A DNA stretch of 8,706 bases, from assembly GCA_009704555.1 (NCBI GenBank), contig WLDY01000020.1:1-8706 (forward strand), in the 5' to 3' direction. A program made the translations under genes and the position numbers. Within the stretch, counting starts at the first letter, position 1; every line of letters begins with the position of its first letter. The notes under the pieces were generated by a model. It saw only the letters and a program-made list of their open reading frames with translations, did not search any database and was not told the origin of the DNA. Positions 6,779 through 8,706 of this stretch are shown here, piece by piece. Source of the DNA: Actinomycetota bacterium (GTDB lineage: Bacteria; Actinomycetota; Actinomycetes; Nanopelagicales; Nanopelagicaceae).

Positions 6779-7891
6779 TCACTTATGGAGCTGGCTGACG
6801 GTCTCGTCCCAACCCTTGACATCCTCAGGTCGCCGTGGGCCCTTGCCGATATAGCGGGCGGACGGGCGGACCAAGCGTCCGGTGCGCTTCTGCTCCAAGA
6901 TGTGAGCGCTCCAACCCGCCGTCCGGGCTGAGGTGAACATCGAAGTGAAGAGGTGGGCAGGGACCTCGGCGAAGTCGAGGACGATCGCCGCCCAGAACTC
7001 GACATTGGTCTCCAAGACTCGATCGGGATGTCGCTCCTGCAACTCAGCGAGCGCCGCCTTCTCCAACTCAAGCGCGACCTCATAGCGAGGAGCACCCAAC
7101 TCTTTCGCGGTACGACGAAGTGTGCGAGCACGTGGATCCTCGGCGCGATAGACGCGATGACCAAAGCCCATCAAGCGCTCCTTGCGATCCATGATCCCCT
7201 TCACATATCCGCGGGCATCACCGTTCTTCTCCACTTCTTCGATCATGTGAAGGACGCGCGATGGCGCTCCACCATGAAGTGGGCCAGACATCGCGCCAAT
7301 CGCACCAGAGAGTGATGCGGCGACATCTGCACCCGTCGAGGCGATGACACGTGAAGTGAATGTGGATGCATTCATCCCGTGCTCAGCCGCAGAGACGAAG
7401 TAGGCATCGATCGCTCGGACATGCTTTGGATCGGGTTCGCCGCGCCAGCGAATCATCATCCGCTCGACGACAGTATGTGCCTTATCGATCTCCGATTGCG
7501 GGACCATCGGTTGCCACGTTCCACGTGCGGATTGCGCGACATAAGAGAGGACCATCACTGATGCGCGAGCAAGGTTGTCACGCGCTTCCTCGTCGGAGAT
7601 ATCAAGAAGTGGCTTCAAACCCCATGCAGGAGCGAGCATCGCGATCGCAGATTGCACATCGACGCGGACATCACCGGAGTGGACTGGGAGTGGGAACGGT
7701 TCCGCAGGTGGCAGGCCAGGATTGAACTCATCATCGACGAGCAGACCCCAGACATTGCCGAAGGTCACGCGCCCGACGAGATCATCGATATCGACACCGC
7801 GATAGCGGAGCGCACTGCCTTCCTTATCGGGTTCGGCGATCTCTGACTCGAATGCGACGACGCCCTCTAGACCTGGTTTGAAATCGCTCAT
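6779..7891 (-). CDS. citA: Citrate synthase (actinobacterial CitA type)
   Basis: A 370-residue enzyme that condenses oxaloacetate and acetyl-CoA to citrate in the cytoplasm, the entry step of the TCA cycle. Visible active-site stretches are AEHGMNAST (169-177, H171), GPLHGGAPSR (203-212, H206), MGFGHRVYR (241-249, H245, R246) and ARTAGWSAHILEQ (322-334, R323). The strand that carries the catalytic Asp of classic citrate synthases (NVDF) reads NVEF here (E298). I recall this Glu as usual in the actinobacterial CitA group, so it is not taken as loss of function. The length is shorter than GltA-type enzymes (about 430) and fits the short group. The ATG at 7891 has AAAGGG upstream. It appears monocistronic, with a hairpin after the stop and a divergent pdxH. 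A 2-methylcitrate synthase is the main alternative; no prp genes are nearby. Confidence 0.88.
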   Translation of the reverse strand: MSDFKPGLEGVVAFESEIAEPDKEGSALRYRGVDIDDLVGRVTFGNVWGLLVDDEFNPGLPPAEPFPLPVHSGDVRVDVQSAIAMLAPAWGLKPLLDISDEEARDNLARASVMVLSYVAQSARGTWQPMVPQSEIDKAHTVVERMMIRWRGEPDPKHVRAIDAYFVSAAEHGMNASTFTSRVIASTGADVAASLSGAIGAMSGPLHGGAPSRVLHMIEEVEKNGDARGYVKGIMDRKERLMGFGHRVYRAEDPRARTLRRTAKELGAPRYEVALELEKAALAELQERHPDRVLETNVEFWAAIVLDFAEVPAHLFTSMFTSARTAGWSAHILEQKRTGRLVRPSARYIGKGPRRPEDVKGWDETVSQLHK

Positions 7892-7917
7892 GACGCTCCC
7901 TTTCCGGATACCGCCCT

Positions 7918-7946
7918 ATTCTCTCCATCACCTACCGCCAAGACAA
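7918..7946 (-). promoter_or_regulatory. Candidate promoter of citrate synthase
   Basis: On the minus strand, TTGTCT (-35, 7941-7946) and GAGAAT (-10, 7918-7923) are separated by 17 bases; each matches four of six consensus positions. The start site would fall near 7911, leaving a leader of about 20 bases that includes the AAAGGG ribosome binding site. The -35 abuts the pdxH start region, so the two divergent promoters must overlap. Confidence 0.45.
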
Positions 7947-7956
7947 ACCCGAGGTA

Positions 7957-8619
7957 GTGACGTTAGATACACCCATGGATGAAGACCTTCGCCAACGCCT
8001 GAAAGAGATGCGACGCAGTTACGGCGAAGAAGGGCTCGTCGAGGATCGACTCCCCAATGAACCGTTCACCCTCTTCACTCTCTGGCTCCGCGAAGCGAGT
8101 GAGAATCCATATATCGTCGAGCCGAACGCCATGGTCCTCGGAACGAGCGATCTCACCTCACGCACCGTGCTCTTGAAGGACATCGCGGGTGAACGCTTCA
8201 CCTTCTTCACCAACTACGGATCTCGGAAAGCAAAAGCGATCGATGCCGAGCCACGAACCACTCTCCTCTTCCCCTGGTATCCGATGGAACGCCAGGTGAT
8301 GGTGACCGGCTGGGCCGAGCGAGTCTCCGAATCAGAATCCGATCGATACTTCGCGAGTAGACCTTATGGGAGTCAGATCGGTGCCTGGGCAAGCCATCAA
8401 TCAGCGGTGCTCGCCTCTCGCGAAGAACTCCAGTCCCGCTTCGAAGAGCTCTCTGCGCGATACCCGCAAGGGTCAGTGCCAAGACCACCACATTGGGGTG
8501 GCTTTGGCGTCACGCCTGAGACGATCGAATTCTGGCAGGGGCGACACTCACGACTTCATGATCGGATCCGTTTCACACGTGATGGCGATCATTGGCAAAG
8601 GGTGCGCCTCAACCCTTGA
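7957..8619 (+). CDS. pdxH: Pyridoxamine 5'-phosphate oxidase
   Basis: A 220-residue FMN flavoenzyme that oxidises pyridoxamine or pyridoxine 5'-phosphate to pyridoxal 5'-phosphate, the last step of the vitamin B6 salvage and synthesis route, acting as a cytoplasmic dimer. Conserved stretches run through the whole length: SRTVLLK (68-74, FMN binding), FTNYGSRKA (84-92), FPWYPMERQVMVTGWAERV (105-123), SVPRPPHWGGF (173-183) and the C-terminal EFWQGRHSRLHDR (191-203). R199 and H201 correspond to the substrate-binding RLH pair of E. coli PdxH. Two starts are possible: GTG at 7957, with GAGG only two bases before it, and ATG at 7975 (residue 7), with no usable SD but a TAGATA just upstream, which would suit a leaderless mRNA. 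The conserved core begins after either. It diverges from citA with a 65-bp gap and ends 21 bp before the next gene. Confidence 0.95.
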   Translation: MTLDTPMDEDLRQRLKEMRRSYGEEGLVEDRLPNEPFTLFTLWLREASENPYIVEPNAMVLGTSDLTSRTVLLKDIAGERFTFFTNYGSRKAKAIDAEPRTTLLFPWYPMERQVMVTGWAERVSESESDRYFASRPYGSQIGAWASHQSAVLASREELQSRFEELSARYPQGSVPRPPHWGGFGVTPETIEFWQGRHSRLHDRIRFTRDGDHWQRVRLNP

Positions 8620-8627
8620 ACTACCTC

Positions 8628-8633
8628 TAATCT
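8628..8633 (+). promoter_or_regulatory. Candidate -10 box for a leaderless transcript
   Basis: TAATCT fits the TANNNT -10 pattern and ends seven bases before the ATG at 8641, the distance at which the transcription start coincides with the start codon. There is no Shine-Dalgarno in the 21-bp gap. No convincing -35 is seen. Confidence 0.45.
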
Positions 8634-8640
8634 TTCCCTT

Positions 8641-8706
8641 ATGTCCGAATCCACGACGCCCGATAGCGCAAAGAAGATCACGATCCCGGACTCCTTGAAG
8701 CCAAAG
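8641..8706 (+). CDS. Start of an unidentified protein, cut by the right edge
   Basis: An open frame of 22 codons starts at ATG 8641 and continues off the window: a hydrophilic N terminus rich in Ser, Thr, Lys and Pro (MSESTTPDSAKKITIPDSL). It is too short to identify. It lies 21 bp after pdxH on the same strand, has no ribosome binding site, and has a TANNNT box at the leaderless distance. It could be a separate transcript or a read-through partner of pdxH. Confidence 0.5.
   Translation, partial: MSESTTPDSAKKITIPDSLKPK

Noticed and set aside
6953..7725. Plus-strand open frames opposite citrate synthase
   Set aside because: Shadows of the strongly constrained citrate synthase frame, with no start signals.
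1..8706. tRNA or rRNA genes, CRISPR array, insertion sequence or attachment sites
   Set aside because: Nearly all of the window is explained by protein-coding genes. The short gaps show no cloverleaf, no regularly spaced repeats, no transposase and no long terminal inverted repeats.
1..8706. Apparent richness in GATC and ATCGAT
   Set aside because: Probably follows from frequent ATC (Ile) and GAT (Asp) codons. I did not count them against expectation, so no claim is made.

Overview
The window looks like chromosomal DNA from an actinobacterium (Actinomycetota) with roughly balanced base composition; GC was judged by eye, not computed. The main reason is the citrate synthase, which reads like the actinobacterial CitA type. 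A second gene start has no Shine-Dalgarno and a TANNNT-type box just upstream, as in leaderless actinobacterial mRNAs. The placement is an inference; no rRNA or tRNA is present to confirm it. No mobile element, CRISPR array or prophage gene is seen.

Positions 1-6617 hold one minus-strand maltodextrin/starch operon, read right to left. The order is a maltose/maltodextrin-binding protein (malE), a 139-bp gap with a strong hairpin, two membrane permeases (malF, malG), a secreted GH13 alpha-amylase, and a second GH13 enzyme without a signal peptide that runs off the left edge. From malF onward the genes overlap by 4, 4 and 41 bp, so translation is probably coupled. The logic is simple: the secreted amylase cuts starch or glycogen outside the cell, MalE captures the oligosaccharides, MalFG imports them, and the neopullulanase/cyclomaltodextrinase-like enzyme cuts them inside. 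No ATPase (MalK/MsiK type) or LacI-type regulator is in the window.

The 161-bp gap before malE (6618-6778) holds a weak hairpin at the end of the previous gene, a candidate promoter, and CGCC/GGCG-rich repeats that could be operators.

Positions 6779-8706 are housekeeping. A minus-strand citrate synthase gene and a plus-strand pyridoxamine 5'-phosphate oxidase gene (pdxH) diverge from a 65-bp gap. A further plus-strand gene begins at 8641 and is cut after 22 codons.

No wholly new system is evident. The points most worth a second look are the malE-malF hairpin, a binding protein without a lipobox paired with a MalF that carries a long extracytoplasmic loop, the repeats upstream of malE, and a Glu where classic citrate synthases have the catalytic Asp.
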